Shown: in pieces, positions 35,344 to 43,666 of the stretch | How the letters are laid out: each line of letters begins with the position of its first letter | Position numbering within the stretch: the first letter of the stretch is position 1 | Assembly: GCF_016909185.1 (NCBI RefSeq) | Contig: NZ_JAFBFH010000005.1 | Coordinates: forward strand, 124,001 to 188,000 | From: Siminovitchia thermophila | GTDB lineage: Bacteria; Bacillota; Bacilli; Bacillales; Bacillaceae_C | DNA length: 64,000 bases | Direction of reading: 5' to 3' | Program-made: the position numbers and the translations under genes | Notes under the pieces: generated by a model | Told to the model about the DNA's origin: nothing | Seen by the model: the letters and a program-made list of their open reading frames with translations, nothing else | Database searches by the model: none

Positions 35344-37173
35344 TACAGTGACGGCGACTTGATGATCCACGCTCTCTTCTTTATATACAGAGTCAATGAG
35401 ATCCTGATATCTATTTTCAATTATATCCGCTTTAAGGGATAGCTTTGGCGTTAATTCTCCCCCGTCAATCGTCCATTCCTCGCTAATAATGATTACTTTT
35501 TTAGGTTGTGCATAATTCGTAAACTTTTTAGTGAGTGTAGCTACTTCTTTATTTAAAAGTTGTTGTACTTTTTTATCCTTACATAGTGCTTCTTTGGAAT
35601 CTGTACGAATTCCTTGCGCTTTCGCCCAAGGAATGACGTTTTCGTAATCTGGATTGACCAATGCAATAATGTATTTCCTGTTGTCGCCAACAACAAGCGA
35701 TTGACTAATGTATGCGCTTTCGTTAATAGCCGTTTCAACTGGAGCCGGTGCTACATTCATCCCGGTTGATAATACAAGAATCCGCTTTTTACGGTCGATG
35801 ACTTTTAAATACCCATCTTCATCTAATTTTCCAATGTCACCCGTTTTAAACCAGCCATCTTCAAACGCTTTTTCTGTTTCTTGGGGATTGTTGTAATACC
35901 CTTGTGTAATGTTGGGACCTTTTACTAAAATCTCTCCGTCTGGGGCCATTTTTAATTCGACATTAGGTAAAATTTTCCCAACGGTTCCTACTTTGGCCCG
36001 GATGAATGGGTTTGTAGAAATAATGGGTGATGTTTCCGTTAACCCGTAGCCCTCCAGTAATGGTATATCTAAAGCCCAGAAAAATCTTGCTATGTCTGCA
36101 TTGAGCGTTCCTCCACCGGATACGAGTCCACGCAATCTTCCACCTAACTGATTCTTCACCTTTTGATAAACAAGTTTATTGGCGATCTTCCATTTACGAG
36201 CGAGTTTTTTTGGTAAATAATCTTGTGAAATATATTGATTAATAGTCGCATTCAGATAGTATTTGTACTTTTCTTCGCCGACTGATAGCGCCCAATTAAA
36301 AATTTTTCGTTTCATGGCTGAGCCATTTTCCATTTCACTTTGTATTTTTGTATACACTTTTTCAAACAATCTTGGAACGCTCGTCATGACAGTAGGCTTG
36401 AATTCCTGTAAATTTTCAGGGATGGTTGTGATATTTTCTGCATAACTAATCGTTGTGCCAATCGATAATGGCAAATAATGTCCGGCGAGCCTTTCAAAAA
36501 TATGGGAAAGCGGCAAATAAGAAAGCGAAACATCTTCAGGCAACAGTTCAACCACCCAAAATTGTACGCCTTCTATATTGGCCAAAATATTACCATGTGT
36601 TAACATGACACCTTTTGGTTTTCCTGTTGTTCCGGAAGTGTTCATAATAGTAAGCAACTGATCTCGAGGAATATGTTGCCAAGATTGTTCCCAATTTGGT
36701 TTAGCTTGGTTGTCTCCAATATTTTCCACTTCTTTAAATGTCATAAAACCATCATCTTCCATTTGTTGGGGAAACATCATAATCATATGATCCAGCTGTA
36801 CGCCTGTTGAGATTAACTTATCATACTGTTCCTTGTTTTCAACAATTGCGGCTGTGATATCGCAGTTCTTTATAATATAGGCAACTTGTTCGGCGGGGAT
36901 GGTAGGGTAAATGGGTACGCTAACAGCCGAAATGCTAGCTAATGCAAAGTCGGAAATGGCCCACATAGGATTGCTGTTTGAAATAATAGCCACTTTTGCT
37001 TCTGGTTTTATACCAATATAGGTTAAACCATTCGCAAAGCCTTTAATCCTATTCCATAAATTCTGATAGGTTAATTTTTGAATCGATCCTTCTTCTTTCC
37101 ATTGATAAGCTATATGATTAGGATATTGTTCAACCGTTCGATTTAGCATTTGCAACACATTAGCTACTTTCAT
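35341..37173 (-). CDS. long-chain acyl-CoA synthetase (AMP-forming)
   Basis: The 610-aa adenylate-forming enzyme shows the P-loop-like NTSGTTGKPKGVMLTHGN (about residues 178-195), LPLSHIFERLAG, GYGLTETSP, TGDIGKLDEDGYLKVIDRKK and a C-terminal PKKVIII-type segment. The long insert between ERLAGHYLPL and the GYGLTE motif and the overall length match FadD15/Faa-type long-chain ligases. It activates fatty acids to acyl-CoA. An SCP2-domain gene lies upstream on the same strand, 226 bases away, suggesting a lipid-handling pair. The stop codon lies inside repeat R5. Confidence 0.92.
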   Translation of the reverse strand: MKVANVLQMLNRTVEQYPNHIAYQWKEEGSIQKLTYQNLWNRIKGFANGLTYIGIKPEAKVAIISNSNPMWAISDFALASISAVSVPIYPTIPAEQVAYIIKNCDITAAIVENKEQYDKLISTGVQLDHMIMMFPQQMEDDGFMTFKEVENIGDNQAKPNWEQSWQHIPRDQLLTIMNTSGTTGKPKGVMLTHGNILANIEGVQFWVVELLPEDVSLSYLPLSHIFERLAGHYLPLSIGTTISYAENITTIPENLQEFKPTVMTSVPRLFEKVYTKIQSEMENGSAMKRKIFNWALSVGEEKYKYYLNATINQYISQDYLPKKLARKWKIANKLVYQKVKNQLGGRLRGLVSGGGTLNADIARFFWALDIPLLEGYGLTETSPIISTNPFIRAKVGTVGKILPNVELKMAPDGEILVKGPNITQGYYNNPQETEKAFEDGWFKTGDIGKLDEDGYLKVIDRKKRILVLSTGMNVAPAPVETAINESAYISQSLVVGDNRKYIIALVNPDYENVIPWAKAQGIRTDSKEALCKDKKVQQLLNKEVATLTKKFTNYAQPKKVIIISEEWTIDGGELTPKLSLKADIIENRYQDLIDSVYKEESVDHQVAVTV

Positions 37174-37398
37174 CTCCCATCACCTCTTTGCAATGATTAA
37201 ACAAACCTCTCATCAAATCACTTGAAATTAGAATGATAATAAGATATATTGATTGATAATCGGGATAAAAATTTAAAATAATCAAATAAATAAATCCGTT
37301 ACTAGCGCCCAAAATAGCGCTAGCGCATACTCATTGCTCCTTACAAAAGCAAAGCTGTACAATCATCTGTAACCCAATTTTTTCTCCCCTAAAAGCAA

Positions 37399-37746
37399 TT
37401 ATGTTTGAAGTTTATGGTTAATACGTGATAAAATGCTTTCCAATTTTATCGCCATCCCTATTTCTCCTTCGATCTTCAACTTACCGCTTAAAAAAGCGGT
37501 GGTTCCCTTTAGAGTTCCTTTCGCCAACTTGATAAAATGATCCGCTTTTATATGAAGGATACAATCTGCTTTCTCCTTTGCACCTTCAGCTATGTAGCTA
37601 TCCTCGCCTCGCAATACGAATTGAAAAGTATCCGGATGATCATCTTTTACATGAAATTGATATACCGCTTCGATTCCCTTTACAAGCGCCGGATTCTCTT
37701 TGATCGTTGCATTCATTGTGTCTATCATATGTTTCACGTCTGACAT
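37399..37746 (-). CDS. SCP2 sterol-binding domain protein
   Basis: The 115-aa protein is a single SCP2 domain: YQFHVKDDHPDTFQFVLRGEDSYIAEG, ADCILHIKADHFIKLAKGTLKGTTAFLSGKLKIEGEIGMAIKLESIL, with the hydrophobic lipid tunnel pattern. SCP2 proteins bind fatty acyl-CoA and similar lipids, fitting the adjacent acyl-CoA synthetase. ATG 37746 follows AAGGAGGAAAGG. Confidence 0.92.
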   Translation of the reverse strand: MSDVKHMIDTMNATIKENPALVKGIEAVYQFHVKDDHPDTFQFVLRGEDSYIAEGAKEKADCILHIKADHFIKLAKGTLKGTTAFLSGKLKIEGEIGMAIKLESILSRINHKLQT

Positions 37747-37855
37747 AGGCCTTTCCTCCTTATTTTGGTGACATATACTTTATCGTATAAGAAGTTGATT
37801 TTGCTTACTACCCCGTTAATTGTCGGATAAATGGCCGTATTTGTTTTTAACCCCT

Positions 37856-37880
37856 AAAATGATAGGTTATTTATCATTTT
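37856..37880. promoter_or_regulatory. inverted repeat upstream of the SCP2 gene, candidate operator
   Basis: AAAATGATA (37856-37864) and TATCATTTT (37872-37880) form a perfect 9-bp palindrome with a 7-base spacer, about 110 bases before the SCP2 start. It may bind a lipid-responsive repressor; no consensus is claimed. The remaining 37881-38050 is A+T-rich without a gene. Confidence 0.4.
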
Positions 37881-38163
37881 CAATGTATTGTTTCATCGTG
37901 TTTGCCTAAAATGCAGTATTGAAATAGATTCAATGAAAAAAAGGTTCCAATTCTAAGCTATGTTATTTTCAATAAACAATATTCCAAAACTGAAGATTCT
38001 TTCTCCAATCTTTCCTCCAGTGTTTTCGCCATGGCGTTGAGTGACAATCGTCCAAATTACTAATGAAAGCGCGGGTACGCGGAACCGCAGCCCCGCCCAA
38101 CATTAAGTTGGGGCAAAGCGCCGTCTTGCATTATGTCCTTATTCGTGATGGAGGTGAAAAGCG

Positions 38164-39549
38164 ATCTGTCCCCCCATTTTTTCATTCGATTTACAACATT
38201 TCTTGTCCGGAAGGTCTCTTCTTAGATCCGAAATTCCTTTTTCCAATCCAATGATAAAAAGGCATTTGGCAAGAGGGTTTATTAAGCGCTGTCCCGGAGT
38301 CGTCCTTCACAAAAAACGATTTTCGTGCAGACGCTGCAACAATGACACGCAGCGCTTGTTTGCCAGCTTCCCGTGCGCAACATGTAAGAAAACATGTGTA
38401 TATTGCCGGAAATGCGTCATGATGGGCAGGGTGGCTTCGTGCACAACCCTGTACCGCTGGTCCGGCCCGGAGCCCGAATGGGCGGATGCGGTGGCTCTTG
38501 AGTGGGACGGACAATTATCCAAGGCGCAAAACGCCGCGGCGGCCGCAGTTTTAAGTGCTGTCAAGAAAGAGAAAGAACTGCTGGTATGGGCGGTATGCGG
38601 GGCGGGAAAAACAGAGGTCCTTTTTTCAGGGATTGAAGCAGCGCTCCAACTTGGCAAGAGAACTTGCATTGCCACTCCGCGTACAGACGTCGCCTTGGAG
38701 CTTGCTCCACGATTGCAAAAAGTGTTTCCTTCGATAGCTGTGGCTGTTTTGTACGGTGGGAGTGAAGACCGGCATGTATTTTCTCCTCTGAGTATATCTA
38801 CTACCCACCAGCTCATGCGTTTTGAACGCGCTTTTGATGTCATGATCGTCGATGAAGTGGATGCTTTCCCCTATTCTTTTGATCAAAGCTTGCAATGGGC
38901 AGTTGAAAAAGCGGCGAAGAAAAATGCCGCTCGCATTTATTTAACGGCAACGCCAAGCAAGCGCTGGCAGGAAGAATGCCGTTATGGAAAAAGAAACTTT
39001 ATCAAGATTCCTGCCCGCTATCACCGCAAGCCACTCCCGGCTCCCGTATTTGTTTGGTGTGGCAATTGGCGCAAATCTTTTGAAAAAAGCAAACTCCCCC
39101 GTGTTGTACTAAAGTGGGTCCGTGAACGGCTCCAAGCAGGAAAACAGGCTCTCATTTTTCTCCCTCATATTCAACTCATGGAAAACTCCCTTCCATTATT
39201 TAAACAGCTTCATTCGTCTATTCAGGCCGTACATGCAGAGGACCCATTAAGAGAAGAAAAAGTGAATGCGATGAGGAGAGAGAAAATCCCGATTCTTTTA
39301 ACGACAACGATTTTGGAAAGAGGAGTCACCTTTTCAAATTTGGATGTAGCGGTGATCGGTGCAGAAGATCCTATTTTCACTGAGGCGGCTCTCGTCCAAA
39401 TTGCCGGACGTGTTGGCAGAAGCGCCGATTTTCCTGGCGGGAATGTCACTTTTTTTCATCATGGCAAGACGAAAGCGATGATCCAAGCCCTCGTCCATAT
39501 TAATCATATGAATAAAGCAGCCCGAAAAGCGGGATTGATTGATGAATAG
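38164..39549 (+). CDS. comFA: late competence protein ComFA, DNA helicase/translocase
   Basis: The protein carries a four-cysteine zinc motif (CRRCNND ... CATCKKTCVYCRKC), Walker A VCGAGKTE, IATPRTDVALELAP, DEVDAFPY (DExx box), YLTATPS and TTTILERGVTFS, QIAGRVGRS of superfamily 2. It drives single-stranded DNA uptake in transformation. TTG 38203 gives 448 aa but has no ribosome site. The frame extends upstream to AUC 38164, 9 bases after GGAGG (38150-38154), giving 461 aa, and the extra residues (SFDLQHFLSGRSLLR) resemble the B. subtilis N-terminus (463 aa). In the decayed copy an ATG aligns with the GCG just before this AUC. The start is therefore unsettled. Confidence 0.9.
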   Translation: MCPPIFSFDLQHFLSGRSLLRSEIPFSNPMIKRHLARGFIKRCPGVVLHKKRFSCRRCNNDTQRLFASFPCATCKKTCVYCRKCVMMGRVASCTTLYRWSGPEPEWADAVALEWDGQLSKAQNAAAAAVLSAVKKEKELLVWAVCGAGKTEVLFSGIEAALQLGKRTCIATPRTDVALELAPRLQKVFPSIAVAVLYGGSEDRHVFSPLSISTTHQLMRFERAFDVMIVDEVDAFPYSFDQSLQWAVEKAAKKNAARIYLTATPSKRWQEECRYGKRNFIKIPARYHRKPLPAPVFVWCGNWRKSFEKSKLPRVVLKWVRERLQAGKQALIFLPHIQLMENSLPLFKQLHSSIQAVHAEDPLREEKVNAMRREKIPILLTTTILERGVTFSNLDVAVIGAEDPIFTEAALVQIAGRVGRSADFPGGNVTFFHHGKTKAMIQALVHINHMNKAARKAGLIDE

Positions 39550-40249
39550 CCATTGTCTTTATTGTGATGATCGTATTCGGGGAGAATGGTCGTGGACGAA
39601 ACTGATTTCGGGGTCACGGGAGCAAATGTTGTGCGGGAGTTGTTGCGGAAAGCTGGAGAAAATTACCGGAAGTGTTTGTATAGTTTGTTCTCGTTCACTT
39701 CCATTGTTAGACACAAAGTATATTCACGGAACCATTTGTCATGATTGTGTCAGGTGGGAACAAGATCCCGAGTGGCGCGGTTTATTGGCAAACAATGTTT
39801 CTATTTATCAATATAATGATTTTTTTAAGGAGCTTCTGGCCCGCTTCAAATATCGTGGAGACTATGCATTGGCCAAGGCTTTTGGAGCAAGCGTGCGAAA
39901 ATTTTTATCAAAGAAAACGTTTGATTTGCTTATCCCGATCCCATTGAGTCCAGACCGGCTTCTAGAACGGGGGTTTAATCAATCAAAAGCGCTTGCGGAA
40001 GAAGCCGGATTTCAGGTAAATGAGGTGTTGGAGCGCGTCCATGGAGAAAAGCAGTCGAAAAAATCACGGAATGAAAGAATACATTTGCAGCAAGTGTTTA
40101 CTGTTCCGGAGCGAGCGGATGTTTCCGGAAAAGAAATTTTATTGATTGATGATATATATACAACCGGATCTACCATTCGGCATGCCGCGCTTGTATTAAA
40201 AAAAGCCGGTGCAAAAAATGTGAGCGCTTTTACCCTGGCAAGAGGATAA
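39542..40249 (+). CDS. comFC: late competence protein ComFC
   Basis: The 235-aa protein has an N-terminal zinc region (CLYCDDR ... CGSCCGKL ... CIVCSR ... CHDCVRW) and a C-terminal phosphoribosyltransferase-fold domain (LIPIPLSPDRLLERGFNQS, ILLIDDIYTTGSTIRHA with the PRPP loop). It works with ComFA in DNA import. The start overlaps comFA's end; comFB, which separates them in B. subtilis, is absent. Confidence 0.94.
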   Translation: MNSHCLYCDDRIRGEWSWTKLISGSREQMLCGSCCGKLEKITGSVCIVCSRSLPLLDTKYIHGTICHDCVRWEQDPEWRGLLANNVSIYQYNDFFKELLARFKYRGDYALAKAFGASVRKFLSKKTFDLLIPIPLSPDRLLERGFNQSKALAEEAGFQVNEVLERVHGEKQSKKSRNERIHLQQVFTVPERADVSGKEILLIDDIYTTGSTIRHAALVLKKAGAKNVSAFTLARG

Positions 40250-40263
40250 TTTTTATAGTGGAC

Positions 40264-40290
40264 TAAACAAACAAAGCTTGCATCCGATAT
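40264..40290 (+). promoter_or_regulatory. sigma-D promoter of flgM
   Basis: TAAA (40264-40267), 15-base spacer, TCCGATAT (40283-40290), close to the sigma-D consensus TAAA-N15-GCCGATAT, 35 bases before flgM. Confidence 0.75.
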
Positions 40291-40324
40291 AATAGTTACG
40301 ATGCTGAAAAGGAGGAAGGCTTTT

Positions 40325-40585
40325 ATGAAAATAACCCCTTACAACCGTCCTGATTTGAATCCGTATAAGCATCAACCGCAACAAGCGGGGCAGGAACTGC
40401 GGAAAAGTGCAGCGGATCAAGTAGAAATTTCAGAGGCGGCAAAAAAGCTCCAGCAATCGTCCAAATGGGAAGCTGAACGTAAAGCCCGCGTTGAACAATT
40501 AAAACTGCATATCCAATCAGGTGAATATAAAGTACATCCGAAGGCTGTTGCCGAAGGCATCGCCAAGTATTTTACGGAGAAATAA
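40325..40585 (+). CDS. flgM: anti-sigma-D factor FlgM
   Basis: The 86-aa protein starts MKITPYNRPDLNPYK and has the FlgM core DQVEISEAAKKLQQ and a C-terminal RVEQLKLHIQSGEYKVHPKAVAEGIAKYF that contacts sigma-28/sigma-D. AAGGAGGAAGG precedes ATG 40325. It heads the flgM-flgN-flgK-flgL operon and has its own sigma-D promoter. Confidence 0.95.
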   Translation: MKITPYNRPDLNPYKHQPQQAGQELRKSAADQVEISEAAKKLQQSSKWEAERKARVEQLKLHIQSGEYKVHPKAVAEGIAKYFTEK

Positions 40586-40603
40586 CCGGAGGCCGTGGAA
40601 GCC

Positions 40604-41083
40604 ATGAAAGCTTTAATAAATATATTGGAAAAGCTCCATACGTTGCATGAACACTTGTTTGATTTAGCCAAAAAGAAAACGGAAGTGTTGAAAAGCGGCG
40701 ATGTTGATAGCTTGCAACTTATTTTGCGGGAGGAACAGAAATGCACTTCCGCAATTACAGTGGCAGAAAATGAACGAGAAAAGGCGGCGCGTATCTTTTT
40801 ACAAGAAGACACCGATGCTGATGTGACACTCTCTGCCTGTATTCAGGCGGCAGGTAATGATGAGAGGGCGTCGTTGCAGGCTCTTCAGGAAAACATGTCA
40901 CAAGTCATTGGGGAACTTCATGCGCAAAATGAACTGAATAAACAGTTGATTCAACAGACGCTACAGTATGTACATCTAACTTTAGATTTATTGCAGCCTC
41001 AGCCTGAGTCGGCGATATATGAAAGGCCGGCTGGAAAAAAACAGTCAAAGATGGCTCAATCCTTCTTTGACTCAAAAGCTTGA
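40604..41083 (+). CDS. flgN: flagellar export chaperone FlgN (YvyG)
   Basis: The 159-aa helical protein (LINILEKLHTLHEHLFDLAKKKTEVLKSGDVDSLQLILREEQK) matches FlgN, the chaperone for the hook-filament junction proteins FlgK and FlgL encoded next. ATG 40604 has GGAGG 11 bases upstream; GTG 40595 in the same frame is too close to it. Confidence 0.92.
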   Translation: MKALINILEKLHTLHEHLFDLAKKKTEVLKSGDVDSLQLILREEQKCTSAITVAENEREKAARIFLQEDTDADVTLSACIQAAGNDERASLQALQENMSQVIGELHAQNELNKQLIQQTLQYVHLTLDLLQPQPESAIYERPAGKKQSKMAQSFFDSKA

Positions 41084-41100
41084 TATCGGAGGAACTGAAT

Positions 41101-42519
41101 ATGAGATCTACTTTTCATGGGTTAGAAACGGCAAGAAGAGCTCTTTTGACGCAGCAGAGCGGGTTGTATACAACCGGAAATAATATAGCCAATGCCAATA
41201 CGTTGGGATATACACGCCAAAGGGTAAATTTTCAAGCGACGGAAGGCTGGCCGCCCCCTTCGGTAAACCGCTCCCAATTTGCCGGACAATTAGGATCAGG
41301 TGTTTCAGCTGAGTCAATACAGCGGATACGAGATTTTTATTTAGATGTCCAATTTCGCGCAGAAAATTCAAAGCTTGGTTATCATGGATCGAATGCAAGC
41401 GCCATGGCCAAACTGGAAGATATCTTAAATGAAACCGGAAAAGATCCGGTCGGGCTTTCTAAGACGCTGAGCGATTATTGGCAAGTGTGGCAAGAATTGA
41501 GCACGAATCCGGAAAACGACGGTGTGAGGGAAGTTGTCATCGAAAAGGGGAATGCGGTTGCCGAAACGTTTCAACACCTTCATAACTCAATTGAGTTTTA
41601 TCGACAGGACTTGGGTAAGCAAGTTGACGGAGGCGTGGACAAAATTAATTCTCTGTTGAGAGAGATCGATGATTTGAATCGCCAAATCGCTCAAATGGAG
41701 CCGCACGGCTATTTGCCGAATAATTTATATGATGAGCGTGACCGCTTGGTAGATGAGCTATCTGGTTACATGGAAATTGAAGTGGAAAAAGTTCCGAATG
41801 AGGGGAATGTAAAAGCGCTTGCGGAAGGTACCTATGTGATTCGGGCGAATGGAATTGAAATTCTCAATGACGATCGTTATTTAGAACTTGAGGTTGATAA
41901 GCCCGATGGGTATGTTACGAATATCTCGTTTGGCGGTATACCGGTTGATATTGTAAATATGCCGCAGGGATCAATGAAAAGTTTGATCGAAAATTACGGA
42001 TATGGCAGTGCGGATAATGGAACGTATTCGGAACTTTTGGCCGATTTGGACAAACTGGCCAATGATTTTGCGGCAAGTGTAAATGCTGCCCATATGGAAG
42101 GAGTCACAAAGGACGGATCACCAGCCGGTGCGCTTTTTACAGAAGGCGCGGGAGCGGCAGGAATTCGCATGCTTGACATAACTCTTGGTCAATTGGCTCC
42201 ATCGGTGACTGCAACCGGGGACGGAAAGAATGCAAGAAATGTAGCCGACTCCTTTAAGGGAGTTATGAACGAATACGAAACAGTCATTGGAAGAATTGGT
42301 GTCCAGGCACAGTTTGCCAACCAACAGACGAAAAGTGCAGGTAACTTAAAGGTAGCTGTTGAGGAAAAACGCTTATCGGTAAGCACTGTACACCTTGATG
42401 AAGAAATGATGAATATGATCAAATTTCAACATGCATATAATGCCGCTGCCAGGACGATTACAGTCATCGATGAAATGCTTGATAAGATTGTGAACGGAAT
42501 GGGTGTTGGCGGAAGATAG
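41101..42519 (+). CDS. flgK: flagellar hook-associated protein 1 FlgK
   Basis: The 472-aa protein begins RSTFHGLETARRALLTQQSGLYTTGNNIANANTLGYTRQRV, the N-terminal rod/hook motif. It ends with SVHLDEEMMNMIKFQHAYNAAARTITVIDEMLDKIVNGMG, the C-terminal D0 domain. It forms the hook-filament junction. GGAGGAACTGAAT precedes ATG 41101. Confidence 0.96.
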   Translation: MRSTFHGLETARRALLTQQSGLYTTGNNIANANTLGYTRQRVNFQATEGWPPPSVNRSQFAGQLGSGVSAESIQRIRDFYLDVQFRAENSKLGYHGSNASAMAKLEDILNETGKDPVGLSKTLSDYWQVWQELSTNPENDGVREVVIEKGNAVAETFQHLHNSIEFYRQDLGKQVDGGVDKINSLLREIDDLNRQIAQMEPHGYLPNNLYDERDRLVDELSGYMEIEVEKVPNEGNVKALAEGTYVIRANGIEILNDDRYLELEVDKPDGYVTNISFGGIPVDIVNMPQGSMKSLIENYGYGSADNGTYSELLADLDKLANDFAASVNAAHMEGVTKDGSPAGALFTEGAGAAGIRMLDITLGQLAPSVTATGDGKNARNVADSFKGVMNEYETVIGRIGVQAQFANQQTKSAGNLKVAVEEKRLSVSTVHLDEEMMNMIKFQHAYNAAARTITVIDEMLDKIVNGMGVGGR

Positions 42520-42532
42520 GAGGCAGGAGACC

Positions 42533-43384
42533 ATGCGCGTTACTCAATCAATGCTGGGCCACAATTCGCTTAGGCACTTAAGCAATTCTTATGGCCGGCT
42601 CAACAAGATTTATGACCAAATAAATACCGGAAAGAAAATTACTCGACCTTCCGATGATCCGGTTGTCGCGATGCGGGGAATCACTTTAAGGGCACATCGA
42701 AATGAGATACAACAATTCAAAAGAAATTTTGCAGAAGCACATAATTGGATTGACAATACAGATGCCGCCCTCAATCAAGCGGGAGAAGCCATGCACAGGA
42801 TTAACGTGCTTGTGAACCGGGCAGCGAATGAAACAATGGAGGAAGACGGAAAGCAAGCGATTGCCGACGAAATTAAACAAATTAAAGAGCAGCTGATCAA
42901 CATCGCCAATACGAAGGTGGGAGATAGATATATCTTTAGCGGCACGGCGACGAATGAGCCGACAGTAGGCGGAAATATCAATACAGAAGCAGTGGAAATT
43001 GAACTGGGAAAAGGCATTAAAATCCCTGTCAATGTCACCACTGAAAAAGTGTTCTCCAATGATTTTTTCGCGAAAATTGATCAAGTGGTAGAAGATATTG
43101 AAAACGGTGGCGACGTACAGCAGCATATCGGCCCGATGGAAAGATTGATGAACGACTTGGTGACAGAAAGAACATCCCTTGGTGCAAGAGCCAACCGGGT
43201 AGATTTAATGGAAGAGCGGGTCGGGATGCAAGAGATTATGGCCAGACAGCTCCAGTCTGATAATGAAGATGCGGAATATGAACAATTGATCACAGAAATG
43301 GTGAAGGAGGAGAGCCTCTTGCGCGCCTCGCTCGGTGTCAGCGCACGGGTGATCCAACCGACATTAATTGATTTTCTCAGGTAA
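42533..43384 (+). CDS. flgL: flagellar hook-associated protein 3 FlgL
   Basis: The 283-aa protein has the flagellin-like N-terminus (RVTQSMLGHNSLRHLSNSYGRLNKIYDQINTGKKITRPSDDPVVAMRG) and C-terminus, with GDRYIFSGTATNEPT in between. It is the second junction protein. ATG 42533 follows AGGAGGCAGGAGACC. Confidence 0.96.
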   Translation: MRVTQSMLGHNSLRHLSNSYGRLNKIYDQINTGKKITRPSDDPVVAMRGITLRAHRNEIQQFKRNFAEAHNWIDNTDAALNQAGEAMHRINVLVNRAANETMEEDGKQAIADEIKQIKEQLINIANTKVGDRYIFSGTATNEPTVGGNINTEAVEIELGKGIKIPVNVTTEKVFSNDFFAKIDQVVEDIENGGDVQQHIGPMERLMNDLVTERTSLGARANRVDLMEERVGMQEIMARQLQSDNEDAEYEQLITEMVKEESLLRASLGVSARVIQPTLIDFLR

Positions 43385-43386
43385 GG

Positions 43387-43513
43387 CGAAACTTCCATCA
43401 GCGGCATTGCTGATTGTTAGTTAAGCCAATCGGGCTTATACTGGCAGTTGATCTGTCCTGGCCGTTGTTGTTGATCCCGTTACATAAAGTGGGATCTTAC
43501 TGCCAGTTAAAGG
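43387..43513 (-). repeat. diverged structured repeat R6 (inverted relative to R1-R5)
   Basis: Read on the plus strand it matches the reverse complement of R1-R5: GAAACTTC, a hairpin ATCAGC/GCTGAT, then TGTTAGTT-CCAATCGGGC, a long hairpin CTGGCAGT/ACTGCCAG and an inner AAAGTGGGA-CTTAC. The linker is conserved while both stems differ from R1-R5 yet remain complementary. It begins two bases after the flgL stop and precedes a terminator. Confidence 0.7.
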
Positions 43514-43525
43514 GATTAAAAGGAT

Positions 43526-43556
43526 AAAAAAGCTATCTGAAAAGGATAGCTTTTTT
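43526..43556 (+). terminator. terminator of the flgM-flgL operon
   Basis: AAAAAGCTATC (43526-) pairs with GATAGCTTTTTT around TGAAAAG. Confidence 0.85.
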
Positions 43557-43666
43557 GCACGTCAGAAACGGATCACGTTTACCGCAGTGAAAATATTCAT
43601 GTCCAAAGTAAAAGGGAGACTAGATAAATCGCCAGTACTTTGCGCTCTTATTGAGGAGGTATGAAA

